A stretch of 64,000 nucleotides of DNA from an uncultured Pseudohongiella sp. (GCA_951812965.1 OX638341.1:1408438-1472437), one strand, 5' to 3'; counted from the stretch's first letter, positions 44,702 through 56,834 are shown. Translations and numbers: made by a program. The notes: generated from the letters alone by a model not told the origin.

Positions 44702-47700
44702 TTAAGCAGCCCATCTCGCCGAGAGAACCTCGGCCTGTTGCAAGACAGTCTGAACGGCGGCGTCCTGAAGGTCCGGCGGATAGCCGTGTTTGCGGAGTAT
44801 GCGTTTGACCAGAACCCGCATTCGCGCCCGCGCCGATTCCCGGTGTTGCCAATCGACGGAAGCTTTGTTCTTCAGGCTGTTCAATAGCTCTTGGGCGATA
44901 ACACGGAGTTGGTCATTGCCCATGACCTCGACCGCGCTCTCGTTATGGGCGAGGGCGTCATAGAAGGCAATTTCCTCTTGGGTGAGCCCTTCCTCTTCGC
45001 TCCGTTTGTGTGCATCGCGGATGTCCCTGGCTAGTTCGATCAGCCGCTGGATGACCTCCGCGGTCGTTATCGCATTGGTATGGTAGCGGGCGATTGCCTC
45101 TTCGACTCGATCCGAAAAAGCGCGGGTCTGCACAATGTTGACGCGGCTTTGCGAACGTATCTCGCCGTTGATGAGCTTGCGTAGCGCCTCCAAGGCGAGG
45201 TTTTTCTTTTCCATCCCCTTTACCTCGTCGAGGAACTCGTCGGAGAGGATGGATATGTCCGGCGATTCCAGCCCGGCAGCTTCGAGAATATCGATGATAT
45301 CGGTTGAAACGACGGCGCGGCTGATAATCTGCTGCACGGCCAGATCCCGCTGGGCGGAAGAAGGTCCCGCGCCCGGAGCACTTTTGGCCAGCGCTGACCG
45401 GACGGTCTGGAAAAAGCCGACCTCATCGCGGATGCTCCTCGCCTCGTCGCTCGCGGCCGCGAGGGCGAACGCCTTGGTAAGGGCGAGTACAGCATCGTTG
45501 AAACGGCGATGCGCTTTCTTCTTGCCTTCCTCGGTCGTTTCTTGGGCCGCCTCGCGCTGCTGCATTTCCAGAACCCACTCGATCGCATGGGCGAGCGCCA
45601 CGAGCCGTTCCTGCGGAGAGCCCGTAAGCCCGGCCCGGTAATCGAAACCGTGAAACATACCGCCCACGATCTCGTATTTCTCCAGCATCACGGCGACAGC
45701 TTCGGATTCGTCGATGCCGGCATGTTGCCGATCTTCGCCCGAATACTGGCTGAGGGCCGATTTCAGATTCTGGGCAATGCCGATGTAATCCACGACCAGC
45801 CCGGCTGGCTTATCGCGGAATACGCGGTTCACTCGCGCGATCGCCTGCATGAGACCGTGTCCCCGCATGGGCTTGTCGACGTACATCGTGTGCATGCTTG
45901 GCACGTCGAAGCCCGTTAGCCACATGTCCCGGACGATGACCAGCTTGAGCGAGTCTTCGGGGTCTTTGGCCCGCTTGGCTAGCAACTCCCGGCGCGCTTT
46001 GCCGCCTATGTGCTGCTGCCATTCTTTCGGGTCCGAGGCGGCGCCGGTCATGACGATCTTGATGTCTCCGCTCTCGTCGTCGCCACTTTGCCACTTTGGG
46101 CGCAGCTTGATGATCTCATCGTAGAGCGCAACGCAAATCCGCCGGCTCATGCAGACAATCATGGCCTTTCCGTCCATGGCGACGACGCGATTCTCGAAAT
46201 GCTCCACGAGGTCTCTGGCGATCAAAGCGAGACGATTCCCGGCGCCCACCACAGCCTCGACGTTCGCCCATTTCCGCTTAAGTCGTTCCTGTTCACCCTC
46301 GGCTTCGTCTTCGGTCAATTCAGCCACTTCTTCGTCGAGCTTCGGTTTCTCGGAATCGTCGAGTTCAATACGGGCTACGCGGCTTTCGTAGTAGATCGGA
46401 ACGGTCGCGCCGTCCTCCACGCCCCGATTTATGTCATACACATCGATGTACTCGCCGAACACGGCGGGCGTGTTTACATCGTCCTTCTCGATCGGCGTTC
46501 CGGTGAAGCCGATGAACGAGGCGTTTGGGAGTGCGTCGCGAAGATATTTTGCGAACCCGTAGGAGATCTCGCCGGTCTTGCGCTCAACTTTGGCCCGGAA
46601 GCCGTATTGGCTGCGATGCGCCTCGTCTGCGATCACGACGACGTTTCGTCGTTCGGTCAGGGCTGAATACTTAGTCCCGCCGCTTTCAGGCGCGAACTTC
46701 TGGATAGTCGTGAATACTACGCCGCCGGAAGGGCGAGTCAGAACTTTCTGCAGGTCGTCTCTGCTGTCGGCCTGAAGCGGAGTCTGACGAAGCAGGTCGC
46801 GGCACATGCTGAAGGTGCCGAAAAGCTGGTCGTCGAGGTCATTGCGGTCGGTGATGACAACGATGGTCGGGTTCTCCATGGCCGAGTGGGCAATGATTTG
46901 CCCGGCGTAAAAGGCCATGAGCAGGCTCTTGCCGGAGCCTTGCGTGTGCCAGATGACGCCGATACGGCGGTTGCCGTCCAGACTCGTGGCGGTAACCGTG
47001 CTTTCGACCGCGTGACGAACGGCGTGGAACTGGTGATATCCGGACACAATCTTGACGATGCCCGAACCGGTGTCCGCAAACACCGTGAAATCGCGGATCA
47101 AGGTCAGAAATCGAGATTTCTCGAACACTCCTTCAATAAGCGTTTCGAGTTCCGGCGTTCCCTTTGGCGCGATAACTGAACCATCCACGGTGCGCCAGGG
47201 CATGAATCGTTCGAGATTGGCGGTAAGAGAGCCAATGCGTGCATGGAGTCCGTCCGATGTCACGAGCACAGTGTTTGTGCGAAACAGGGAGGGAATCTGG
47301 TCCTTATAGGTTTGAAGTTGGTTGAAGGCGCCTTCGAGGGTGGCGTTTTCGTCACCGGGATTCTTTAGTTCAATCACGGCCAGGGGTAGCCCGTTTACGA
47401 ACAGCACGACGTCAGGGCGCCTGTTGTGGCTGTGTTCGACCACGGTGTATTGGTTCGCCGCGAGCCAGTCGTTGTCGTCTACATTGTCGAAGTCGATCAG
47501 TCTGGCGACATCTCCACTAATGCTCCCGTCCTCGCGAGCGATTTCGACTGGCACGCCTTCAATCAGATAGCGATGCAGGCGGCGATTCTCCTCGATGAGC
47601 GACGGGGTTTCGATCTGTTGCACCTTGCGCAAAACTTCTTCCAGTGTCTCGGAGGGCAGGTGAGGGTTGAGTCGTTCAAGTGCGTCACGCAGCCGCGTGG

Positions 47701-47842
47701 TCAGCAACACTTGGTCGTGGCTGACGCGCTCCGGTGTGGAACCTTCCGGGGAAATGTCCGGCCCGTGTAATACGGTGTAACCGAGTTCGGAGAGCCATTC
47801 GAGAGCGGCATCCTCAACTTGGCTTTCAGTGAAGCTGGCCAT
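44702..47842 (-). CDS. hsdR: Type I restriction endonuclease subunit HsdR (system 2)
   Basis: 1046 residues. The nuclease site [20 protein letters not shown] lies near residue 150, Walker [17 protein letters not shown] near 300, the DEAH box [12 protein letters not shown] near 410, then FIGFTGTPI and [16 protein letters not shown] with [13 protein letters not shown] in the second motor lobe. The C-terminal helical domain ([20 protein letters not shown]) binds the methylase core. It cuts unmethylated DNA after ATP-driven translocation. The start codon shares bases with the stop of the tiny PIN remnant (TGATG). Last gene of the overlapping operon; not closely similar to the HsdR of system 1. 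Confidence 0.94.
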   Translation of the reverse strand: MASFTESQVEDAALEWLSELGYTVLHGPDISPEGSTPERVSHDQVLLTTRLRDALERLNPHLPSETLEEVLRKVQQIETPSLIEENRRLHRYLIEGVPVEIAREDGSISGDVARLIDFDNVDDNDWLAANQYTVVEHSHNRRPDVVLFVNGLPLAVIELKNPGDENATLEGAFNQLQTYKDQIPSLFRTNTVLVTSDGLHARIGSLTANLERFMPWRTVDGSVIAPKGTPELETLIEGVFEKSRFLTLIRDFTVFADTGSGIVKIVSGYHQFHAVRHAVESTVTATSLDGNRRIGVIWHTQGSGKSLLMAFYAGQIIAHSAMENPTIVVITDRNDLDDQLFGTFSMCRDLLRQTPLQADSRDDLQKVLTRPSGGVVFTTIQKFAPESGGTKYSALTERRNVVVIADEAHRSQYGFRAKVERKTGEISYGFAKYLRDALPNASFIGFTGTPIEKDDVNTPAVFGEYIDVYDINRGVEDGATVPIYYESRVARIELDDSEKPKLDEEVAELTEDEAEGEQERLKRKWANVEAVVGAGNRLALIARDLVEHFENRVVAMDGKAMIVCMSRRICVALYDEIIKLRPKWQSGDDESGDIKIVMTGAASDPKEWQQHIGGKARRELLAKRAKDPEDSLKLVIVRDMWLTGFDVPSMHTMYVDKPMRGHGLMQAIARVNRVFRDKPAGLVVDYIGIAQNLKSALSQYSGEDRQHAGIDESEAVAVMLEKYEIVGGMFHGFDYRAGLTGSPQERLVALAHAIEWVLEMQQREAAQETTEEGKKKAHRRFNDAVLALTKAFALAAASDEARSIRDEVGFFQTVRSALAKSAPGAGPSSAQRDLAVQQIISRAVVSTDIIDILEAAGLESPDISILSDEFLDEVKGMEKKNLALEALRKLINGEIRSQSRVNIVQTRAFSDRVEEAIARYHTNAITTAEVIQRLIELARDIRDAHKRSEEEGLTQEEIAFYDALAHNESAVEVMGNDQLRVIAQELLNSLKNKASVDWQHRESARARMRVLVKRILRKHGYPPDLQDAAVQTVLQQAEVLSARWAA

Positions 47843-47967
47843 CAGGCGACTTTTCTGCCCGGCCCCAAGACGAATCTCGCTCGTTCACGGCGGAGCATTT
47901 CATAGGGATTCACGCAGAGCAGACCGAGCCCAACACAGACATTGGAATCGAGAATGTAATCGGTCAT
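47842..47967 (-). pseudogene. Internally deleted PIN-type (DUF4411-like) toxin remnant
   Basis: A 41-codon frame overlapping both neighbours: its ATG sits in the stop of the ImmA-like gene (ATGA) and its TGA in the start of hsdR. It begins MTDYILDSNVCV, the first strand of a PIN domain with the conserved Asp. It then jumps to [20 protein letters not shown], which resembles the far C-terminus of DUF4411 proteins (..IRCVxPFEMLRxxxxRF). The roughly 110 residues that should hold the other catalytic acids are missing, as if an in-frame internal deletion removed them. DUF4411 toxins commonly pair with XRE-ImmA/IrrE proteins, as here. It may still be translated for coupling. Confidence 0.6.
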
Positions 47968-49115
47968 CCCAAGACTCCGACTTCGCGCCCGATATTGTTG
48001 AACGTTTCGGAGCTACGGGTTCCCAACATTCGGAATGCGTCCCGATAAAGCGTCTGGCCTTCGAGCGTGCTCACGACCAACGCACGGGCGAACCGCCGCC
48101 CGACCCGTGCGACGGTCGTGCGATAGAAGTCGCCGCCGCTGCCCGCTTGGACAAGTTTCCGCAGACGTTCGTTCTCTTGCCTCCATGCCGCATCAAAGCG
48201 CTCGCGAGTCAGCCAACCCGCATCGAGCAGGCGGCGCAGGATGACCAGCGTGCTGACTTTGAAGTTACGCGCCAGCCGGGACAGCGCGTCCGGGAGTGGC
48301 TCGTTTCGTCGCAGATCGGATTGCAGCACGCGCAGGGGTACCAAAAGTTCCGCTGCTACCGCGTTGCACCACACCTCCTCGTGGCGGAATCCGGTTGCGG
48401 GCGCGGCTCCAAGATTCGACAGGGCGGAAGCCCCGAGCCAAACATGCGCGAGCTCATGGGCGAGCGTGAATATCTGTGCCGCTTTCGTGCCCTTGCCGTT
48501 GACGAAGATCAGTGGCGCCAGCGGATCGCACAGCGCGAAACCGCGAAATTCGCCGGGATCGAGACGACGGCTGGTATTGCTCATCACGATCCCGCTCACC
48601 ATGACGAGAACGCCGGCCTCGTCGGCCTGGCGAATGAACAGCCGCAGCGCATCGATCCAGGTCGAACACTCCCGGCGGGCGACTAGATCGAAGCCCAATG
48701 TCTCTCGAATCCGCGCCGCAGCGGTTGCAGGGGACGTATTCATCGAGGCGCTGCCAACGAAGTCGAGATCGGGCTCGCCGGCGACACGGGCGAATTCCCG
48801 AAACCAGCTCTGCCGTTCCTGGCAGGCGTAGATCGTGTCCAGCAGATTCGAGCTGGGGTGTGAGACCGCATGTCCAGCGAAGGTGCGGAAATCTGGAATG
48901 GGAATGGATTCCTTTGGAGGCTCCGAGAGGAACAGATAACCGAAGGGTGCATGGACGGCGCGGGCCAATGCCTCCGACTGCTTCAGCGTGGGCTGCGTTC
49001 GGCCATCTTCCCACTCTGGGAGTTTCCTGAACTTCGCCGTCAGCTCTTCCTGGGCAATCCCGGCGCGCTCGCGTGCCCAGCGGAGGAGGCCTGGATTGAC
49101 TGGGGCGCGGATCAT
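47964..49115 (-). CDS. XRE-type HTH plus ImmA/IrrE metallopeptidase domain protein
   Basis: 383 residues. An N-terminal helix-turn-helix (LLRWARERAGIAQEELTAKF, then LPEWEDGRTQPTLKQSEALA) binds DNA. The DUF955/ImmA-IrrE domain carries the zinc motif HELAH (His220, Glu221, His224) with a further ligand region ATGFRHEEVWCNAVAAELLVP. Proteins of this type act as antitoxins or regulators that cleave or repress partners and are often paired with DUF4411 PIN toxins. It is coupled by ATGA overlaps to the MNT-HsdS gene upstream and the PIN remnant downstream, so it could regulate this restriction operon. Confidence 0.85.
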   Translation of the reverse strand: MIRAPVNPGLLRWARERAGIAQEELTAKFRKLPEWEDGRTQPTLKQSEALARAVHAPFGYLFLSEPPKESIPIPDFRTFAGHAVSHPSSNLLDTIYACQERQSWFREFARVAGEPDLDFVGSASMNTSPATAAARIRETLGFDLVARRECSTWIDALRLFIRQADEAGVLVMVSGIVMSNTSRRLDPGEFRGFALCDPLAPLIFVNGKGTKAAQIFTLAHELAHVWLGASALSNLGAAPATGFRHEEVWCNAVAAELLVPLRVLQSDLRRNEPLPDALSRLARNFKVSTLVILRRLLDAGWLTRERFDAAWRQENERLRKLVQAGSGGDFYRTTVARVGRRFARALVVSTLEGQTLYRDAFRMLGTRSSETFNNIGREVGVLG

Positions 49116-50779
49116 GCTACTGCCTCAATTGCCTTTTTGGCATCCCCAAGGCGGAATTCACCGGACATGAGTTTCGGCAGGAGGAGATCGCGAGTCTCGG
49201 AAAGGGTTCGAGACTCCTGGGCGTTGGCGATCACGCCGTCCACAAGTGGCTCAACCAGAGCTGCTAGAGCCTTCCAAGGCCCCTCCGCTTGGGGCGTAGT
49301 CATCTCATAATTGCCGGCGGCCGCTACATTCGCGCGCTGTCGGCCCGATGTCCCCGTCATACTCCGTTTCGCATGCGCGCGGAACTCTGGATCGCGCGCC
49401 AACAAATAACTGGCAGCCTGCGGCAACGGCTTTTTCGACCGGATCACAATGAACTCAGTGGAGCCTGCTCCTATCACGGCATCACCGAGGCCAAACACAA
49501 ACGCGGTTTTTCCGTTTTCTAGACACGGTGTGATACGAGCAAAAAGTGTATCGCCATCGCGATATTTGGAGCCGGACTTGAACTTCCTTTGCCGAGGGAG
49601 GTTTGGAGTCAGGCCACTGGTCGGGAGAGCCGCCATATCAAGATATGGGGCGCAGGTTCCCATCTTCAGCGTTTCGCGCGGATTGAACTCGAATAGATGG
49701 TTTACGGGTTGTGTCACCCACCCGACTGGCTTGCCCTCGTCGTCCAGCGCATCGGGAAACAGGTCCCAGAGTTCCGGGGCCAGGTAGGGAGCGCGGCCTT
49801 CGGCCTTGGCGCGGGTGGGGCCGAAATCGACGAACCAGTCCTTGAAGATCGCCCGCGCCATCGCCTCCAGCGTCTCGTTCGTCCGGCGGTTTAGGTCGAT
49901 CTTGTCGTCTAGGCTAGAAAGGATCGCTGTGATGGATTGTTGCATTGAGAGCGGTGGAACAAGTAACGGAATCTCCTTAATGTTGTATAAAGGTAATTTA
50001 GGTTGTGTAGAGCCAACTATTCTTTGTTCAATCGCGTCCTGTCCGTTGGGACTCACAAGAAAGTAATACAGAAATTTTCTATCTATTTTTTCGTCATCGA
50101 GATTTACCAATTTTGCACAATTTTCCGTAAGACTGGCCTTATCCAGAACATCAGGAACAATAGCACATAGCCCGATTGTGCCAACGATGGAGATAATTAA
50201 ATCCTGCTTACTAACGATGTAGTTCTTGATAGAAGGGAAAACACTTTCCGGTACGTACAGCAGGTCGTTTACAGAAATCTTATGCCCCTTGATGTCACGG
50301 GTTCTTATATACGGATAGTTAGTCGGATATTCGACTAGACCACTACCATTGGGTAAACGTTTCCCTCCCTTTATTTTGGCAAGCTTACCTAGCTTAACTT
50401 CACACCACTCATCCATCGAGTCTGATGATCGGAGTACAGCGTCGACCGCTTCAGAATTAGCTGGCGGTATTTGTACGGTCAGTCCATCGCGCAGAATGAT
50501 TTTACGGAATGATTTGTCAATCCTCGCCCAGTCAACAAGATCGACCTTGAAGGGGAGATAGGACTCGCTAAACGCTTCGGCCAGCGCTGAGCTAACGCCC
50601 AGCGGAAGTGGCTCGTCGCCTAGGATGGCAAGGTCGAGGTCGGAGTAGTTTTTCGCTGTCCAGGTGGCGCGGGACCCGAATGCCAGTACTTCTCGATCCG
50701 GTACATGTTGACGCAAGACGTTGCACACGATGTCCAAATCGTCAGGCCGAAGGTCAAGTAACGGTGCTGTTGTACTCAT
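49112..50779 (-). CDS. hsdS: Fusion of MNT nucleotidyltransferase (antitoxin-like) to HsdS specificity subunit (system 2)
   Basis: 555 residues. Residues 1 to about 105 form a minimal nucleotidyltransferase: AFGSRATWTAKNYSDLDLAI holds the GSx10(S)DxD signature (Gly35-Ser36, Asp47, Asp49), with a third acidic residue in FKVDLVDW. From about residue 118 it is a standard HsdS: TRD1 (WCEVKLGKLAKIKGGKRLPN), a long helix (LSMQQSITAILSSLDDKIDL), TRD2 (VTQPVNHLFEFNPRETLKMG) and a closing helix. MNT domains are the antitoxins of HEPN toxins, and the HEPN gene is directly upstream with ATGA overlap. The fused reading frame is continuous with no stop, and the linker (GLTVQIPPANSEAVDAVLRS) is plausible. 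TRD regions are AT-rich. Confidence 0.9.
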   Translation of the reverse strand: MSTTAPLLDLRPDDLDIVCNVLRQHVPDREVLAFGSRATWTAKNYSDLDLAILGDEPLPLGVSSALAEAFSESYLPFKVDLVDWARIDKSFRKIILRDGLTVQIPPANSEAVDAVLRSSDSMDEWCEVKLGKLAKIKGGKRLPNGSGLVEYPTNYPYIRTRDIKGHKISVNDLLYVPESVFPSIKNYIVSKQDLIISIVGTIGLCAIVPDVLDKASLTENCAKLVNLDDEKIDRKFLYYFLVSPNGQDAIEQRIVGSTQPKLPLYNIKEIPLLVPPLSMQQSITAILSSLDDKIDLNRRTNETLEAMARAIFKDWFVDFGPTRAKAEGRAPYLAPELWDLFPDALDDEGKPVGWVTQPVNHLFEFNPRETLKMGTCAPYLDMAALPTSGLTPNLPRQRKFKSGSKYRDGDTLFARITPCLENGKTAFVFGLGDAVIGAGSTEFIVIRSKKPLPQAASYLLARDPEFRAHAKRSMTGTSGRQRANVAAAGNYEMTTPQAEGPWKALAALVEPLVDGVIANAQESRTLSETRDLLLPKLMSGEFRLGDAKKAIEAVA

Positions 50780-51181
50780 GCCAGACGTTCACGCAATCTT
50801 TCACGCAAGTAGATCGCCTCTTGTAGAAAACGAGGAATACCTTTGACAACTTCGAGCGCAATATCTTCGTTGTATGTATGGCTGGTCTTTCCGCGCATTT
50901 CGCGAAAGCCTCGCCAGTCTGGCCAATCTCCCAGCAACAAGCCTTGCTCGTTACCGGTTCGGATCAGATCCTGAAAAGTCAGCGTGTCGATCTCATCTGG
51001 GTTGGCAGATGCGAATTCAAGATAGCGTTTTAACACTTTGTGGCCGAGTTCGTAGGTGAATTCGAAGCGCTGGACCAGACCATCCCGAATTTGCGTATCA
51101 CTCGTGTCCCCTTGATATCGTTCCAGTCCTTCATCAAGGCGTTGGATCGCGCGTTCAAACGGGCCAATTTCCAAGTCAGTG

Positions 51182-51192
<11 letters not shown>
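50776..51192 (-). CDS. HEPN-domain protein (HI0074/nucleotidyltransferase substrate-binding type)
   Basis: 138 residues, all helical. Near the C-terminus [10 protein letters not shown] gives the HEPN signature R-x4-H-x-Y (Arg100, His105, Tyr107), the RNase site of HEPN toxins. [20 protein letters not shown] is the standard helix 2 of this group. In HEPN-MNT systems the MNT partner AMPylates the Tyr to silence the RNase. Here the partner is fused to HsdS in the next gene. The ATG pair at 51192/51189 overlaps the hsdM stop by 11 bases, and its own stop overlaps the fusion gene start, so expression is tightly coupled to the methylase. Confidence 0.87.
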
Positions 51193-52744
<1,552 letters not shown>

Positions 52745-53180
52745 TTGATCCTTTCCTGATTCCCACAGTGAAGGTCTTATCCATCTGTATTTTGCTGCTT
52801 TCGTTGGCTACCGCCATTGCGATGCTCGACGTTCGCATCGGACGTCAGCGCTACTTGTCGAAGGCACCCAGCAGCTAACAGCGGATTACGCCAGAGTTCC
52901 CGGCACATGGCAATGTTGGGGAGAGCAGGCATGGGTTGAAATGCTATATGGAGTACCTGATGTGCCCATTCAGGCATGTCGCCAGCAACAGAAGCAATTT
53001 CAACGACCGCATGACAGCTTGGGACGAATACCGCCTGCCATGTTTCGACGGCAGGTCGAAAACGCCGAAATCTCTAGTTTTGAACTGTCTCATTGACGGG
53101 GAAGCTTACGCCTATGATTCAGTACAACGCAGAATACGTCGACGATTGGTTATGTATCGAGGACCGAAACGAACGGATTA
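52745..53180. other. Divergent intergenic region between hsdM (system 2) and the Argonaute gene
   Basis: 436 bases without a supported gene; it must hold promoters for both directions. Open frames here (for example 52936-53181 plus) have no family resemblance and no ribosome-binding site. A 24-codon frame from the ATG at 53114 (MIQYNAEYVDDWLCIEDRNE and four more) ends inside the first codons of the Argonaute gene. It could be a leader peptide or part of its lost N-terminus. Confidence 0.45.
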
Positions 53181-55670
53181 ATGCGTAAAGTGTTGGGTGC
53201 TGTCCGCGCTGGCATGTGCCTACCAGAAGCGAACGAATCCATAGATTACCCACTCTACAAGCCCAGAAGGAGAGTCGTCCTCGCTACAATCACTAGTCAG
53301 GTGGGGCTTGCACAGACCATAGGATTCGACGTATACATTACGACTTTGCCTAACTCTGGAGTCACGTCGGCAGTGTCGATTTCCAATCTCATGCTCAACT
53401 TTGCGCCGGTCACCCTTTCGGGAGAGACCATACTGAATGTTGGCTACAGCCCCTATGAGAAAGACATCTTAATTGATTTGCGCACGAGGTTCGCGCAAAC
53501 CCATGTTTTCATACGAGACGGGAAGGAAAACAGGATCATCGAAATTCCAGTAGTCGCGGACGCTGAGCCGATAAGTAACAAGAGCATGGAAATTGATCTC
53601 AAGGAACACTCTTGGTACTGGGGCCAATTGTTAAATGCAGCACTTGTGCGAACGTTCCATGGGAAGCGAGATATCGCACGCGACTATCCGGTCGAGATTT
53701 TGGGAAAGGTAGAGTTGAACTATATTAGGCATGAGAGACTGCCAATATGGGTGCAACAGCGCCCACTCCTGCAGTTTATTTCGCGTACGATTTACGGGTC
53801 ACAAGGACTTCCGCTCTTTGGGTTGGTTTGCGACGCGCGGATGCGAAACCTTTTGCTCGCCCCATGTTCGGAGTTGATGGCGACAGGCGTGTCGCCTGTT
53901 GGAAGATACGTGCTGGTCGACCTTCCAGCGCGAGACTCTCGCATTTCGGATTGGGCGCAAACTGTTGGCAAGGTATGCAAAATCGAAGGTGACACGCTTA
54001 TCCTTGAGGATAATCGAGAGGATTTTGAGACGATTTCGGCGCGAGACGCAAGGCTGAGTGCCAGCCGCGTAAATTTCGATTGGTGTGTTAACCAGCTTCT
54101 CGGTTCGGAAGCCGAGAAAGTTCTTAAGGATTCGAGAGCTAGGGCGACGAAACTTCATTGTGGCCCAGGCCGATTAAAAATGATTGAGGATACGCTGGCG
54201 TTTCTTCGAACTCAGTCGCTTCAGGCTGCTCCAGGTGCTGTGTTTGAAATTAGGACAATGCTGGCCTCTAAGCATCCAAGTTTCCCAATTTCGGAGATGA
54301 TCGAGAAGCCTTCATTAGTATTTGATCCGTCAGGGATGCGGACAAATCGTTGGAACGAACGTGGAATCAAGGACAACGGCCCTTACGACCAGCGTACGTT
54401 CACACCTAAAAAGCTCAACATTACAGTCATTTGTCAAGCTCGACATGAGGGTCAAGTCGAAGCTTTCGTAGCAAAGTTTCTTGATGGTATGCCGGATGTA
54501 AAGACAGGCCGAAAAGGGTATGAGACGGCGCGTTATAGTGACGGATTTCTGCGCCGCTTTCATCTTGAAGGATCAAATGTCCAAACCTTCACAACTACCA
54601 ATCCCAGTATTAGAGGTTATCAAGAGGCCTGTACTAACGCACTGGAGTATGCGTCAAATAACGGCATCCAATGGGATCTGGCTCTCGTACAGGTAGAAGA
54701 GAACTTCAAAGCACTGCCGGGTCATCAAAACCCCTATTACGGCACGAAATCAATGTTGCTGAAAAATCATGTGGCGGTTCAAAATTTTCGGTTGGAAACC
54801 ATGAGGCAAGACTCGAGAAATTTGGTTTTCACGATGAACCAGATGAGCCTCGCGTCATACGCCAAACTCGGAGGCCGGCCTTGGCTTCTTAGCGCAGAGC
54901 AGACGGTGGCTCATGAGCTTGTTATAGGCGTAGGTAGTCATGTGTCATCCAACAGCAGAATTGGCGGCGGAACACGATATGTTGGTATCACTACAGTTTT
55001 CTCCAGTGATGGTGGTTACCATCTGAGCGAACGGACTAGCGTGGTTCCGTTCGAAGACTATACTGCAGCACTTGCCGAGACGTTAAAAGTCACCATTCTC
55101 CGTGTGCGAGATGAGGATAACTGGAAGTATACAGACCGAGTGCGATTGATCTTCCACATGTTTAAACCGGCAAAAGATGTAGAAGCAGATGCGATAAAGG
55201 CGGCAGTTGAAGGTCTTGATCTTAACAATGTCACCTACGCGTTTCTCCACGTCGCGCCAAATCATCCTTTTGTCATTCTCGACAGGAATCAGAAAGGCCA
55301 AAAGTACTTCGCGTCTAAGAAAGGTGTACTTGGCCCAACGCGTGGCGTTCATTTGAAACTGGGGGATTACGAGTCACTTGTAGTGTTTTCGGGAACGTCA
55401 GAACTAAAACAAGAAACCGATGGTTTACCCCGTGCCTGTCTCCTTAAACTTCACCGCAATTCGACTTTCAGAGACATGACTTATCTTGCACGACAGGCAT
55501 TCGACTTCGCAGCGCATTCCTGGCGTATTATGTCGCCAGAGCGGTTTCCAATATCGATCAAGTATTCCGATTTGATAGCAGAACGCCTGACTGGACTGAA
55601 ACAAGTGCCGGGATGGGATGATGACGCTGTGAAATTCCGTGAGATTGGTCGTACTCCCTGGTTTTTGTAG
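53181..55670 (+). CDS. Long prokaryotic Argonaute (PIWI protein), predicted catalytically inactive
   Basis: 829 residues. The C-terminal half is a MID-PIWI unit. The MID pocket reads HQNPYYGTKSMLLKNHVAVQ, with Tyr519/520, Lys523 and Gln534 in the positions that hold the guide 5' end. PIWI starts with SYAKLGGRPWLL (561-569). The first catalytic Asp region reads HELVIGVGSH (Gly585 where slicers have Asp), and the later Arg-Asp region reads LKLHRNST (Asn760 in place of Asp). The protein closes FREIGRTPWFL. Loss of these acids argues against slicing, as in long-B type Argonautes that instead trigger an associated effector. The N-terminal 450 residues should hold N and PAZ-like domains but are divergent. 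The nuclease gene begins immediately after its stop. Confidence 0.82.
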   Translation: MRKVLGAVRAGMCLPEANESIDYPLYKPRRRVVLATITSQVGLAQTIGFDVYITTLPNSGVTSAVSISNLMLNFAPVTLSGETILNVGYSPYEKDILIDLRTRFAQTHVFIRDGKENRIIEIPVVADAEPISNKSMEIDLKEHSWYWGQLLNAALVRTFHGKRDIARDYPVEILGKVELNYIRHERLPIWVQQRPLLQFISRTIYGSQGLPLFGLVCDARMRNLLLAPCSELMATGVSPVGRYVLVDLPARDSRISDWAQTVGKVCKIEGDTLILEDNREDFETISARDARLSASRVNFDWCVNQLLGSEAEKVLKDSRARATKLHCGPGRLKMIEDTLAFLRTQSLQAAPGAVFEIRTMLASKHPSFPISEMIEKPSLVFDPSGMRTNRWNERGIKDNGPYDQRTFTPKKLNITVICQARHEGQVEAFVAKFLDGMPDVKTGRKGYETARYSDGFLRRFHLEGSNVQTFTTTNPSIRGYQEACTNALEYASNNGIQWDLALVQVEENFKALPGHQNPYYGTKSMLLKNHVAVQNFRLETMRQDSRNLVFTMNQMSLASYAKLGGRPWLLSAEQTVAHELVIGVGSHVSSNSRIGGGTRYVGITTVFSSDGGYHLSERTSVVPFEDYTAALAETLKVTILRVRDEDNWKYTDRVRLIFHMFKPAKDVEADAIKAAVEGLDLNNVTYAFLHVAPNHPFVILDRNQKGQKYFASKKGVLGPTRGVHLKLGDYESLVVFSGTSELKQETDGLPRACLLKLHRNSTFRDMTYLARQAFDFAAHSWRIMSPERFPISIKYSDLIAERLTGLKQVPGWDDDAVKFREIGRTPWFL

Positions 55671-56834
55671 ATGAATCTCGGTGATTTGGATGCCACCCTT
55701 GTAATTGAACCAAGTGTCTATCGTGCGCTTCCGCCTCATGTGGCGGCGTTTTGCAGCTATCTGGTTCATAGCGACCGCAAGTGGCTTGAGCAACATGCTA
55801 CGCTTACCGGAGACGGCCAGCCCTATCAGCAGGTCGCTGCGGCAGGTTACGCATTGGCTAGGGATCCGTCTAGGGACGGGCTTGTTTCTGTTTTCAACGG
55901 AGCGTTTGAACATCTGTCTGGTCGGACTTTTTTCGCAAATGGTCGTACGCCGCGTTTTGAGGTCGACAGCATCGCTCTTCTGGGTGTAGCGCTTGGCGTC
56001 AGCGCTACGAGCATCCCGCAAGCTGCCATTGAATGGTTCGCTGATCTTTTGCGACGCTCCTCGGAGACACTGCATGGAGACCAATGGCAATGTGAATTGG
56101 TGGAGCTTGCGCGAGGCGCTATCGGCGAGAAGCCTAATGTCTTGATTGAAGACAAGAGACTTCGACTGGCGTTCTCAGAAAAGCCCTCCAATGTTGAGCG
56201 TCAGGATGCATGGGCTGAAATGGTTCTGTGTTGCGGAGACAAAGACGCCATTCAAATTGCCTTAAATCGAGCGGTTTTCAACAAGTGTGCGGTGTCGCTT
56301 GCTTCCCTTCCCATTTCAGGAGCGGGAGTTACAGGGCTGATCTCAATTCTTGAAGGTCTTGTGCAGTCGATGTCTCACTGGACCTACGAAACGAGTCAGC
56401 GGGTCAAAAATGTTACGCCTCAGCAATGGGAAATCGATCACGAGTATCATGTGCAGAATCTGCTTTGGACTCTACTTCGACCCGTGTTTTCCGACCTTGT
56501 GGATGAGCAATCGTTATCCAAAGTCGGACACAAAACACCTCGGTATGATTTGGGTATCCCATCGCTTGGCGCGATTATTGAGGTCAAGTTCATGCGCAAG
56601 GCAGGTTCCGTGGCTTGCCGCAAGATTACAGAATAAATTGCTGCTGATCGATCACTCTACCTTCGCCCCACGACCGGTTACGATAAGTTGATCGCTTTCA
56701 TTTGGGACGATTGTCACCAAACTGAAGAACATCAGACTCTAAAAGAGGGTCTCGAAGATATGGTGGGAATCGAAAAAGTTGTCATCCTACCGCGTCCGTC
56801 GCGTATGGACCGTGGAGCCGGTCAAAGAAGTTGA
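55671..56834 (+). pseudogene. PD-(D/E)XK nuclease partner of the Argonaute, interrupted by one in-frame stop
   Basis: The ATG directly abuts the Argonaute stop. The first 321 codons end at TAA 56634, but the same frame continues without another stop to TGA 56832. The continuation reads IAADRSLYLRPTTGYDKLIA, then FIWDDCHQTEEHQTLKEGLE, exactly what follows in intact relatives; a single G-to-T change (GAA to TAA in KITE-E-IAAD) explains it. The nuclease core is RYDLGIPSLGAIIEVKF with Asp293, Glu304 and Lys306. The N-terminal 250 residues are helical, without a known domain. The truncated product keeps the catalytic triad but lacks the last strands. It is a likely effector that degrades DNA when the Argonaute is activated; probably dead or weakened here. 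Confidence 0.78.

Noticed and set aside
52768..52878. 36-codon leader-like frame upstream of hsdM
   Set aside because: Hydrophobic start but no ribosome-binding site, and it lies in the expected promoter region.
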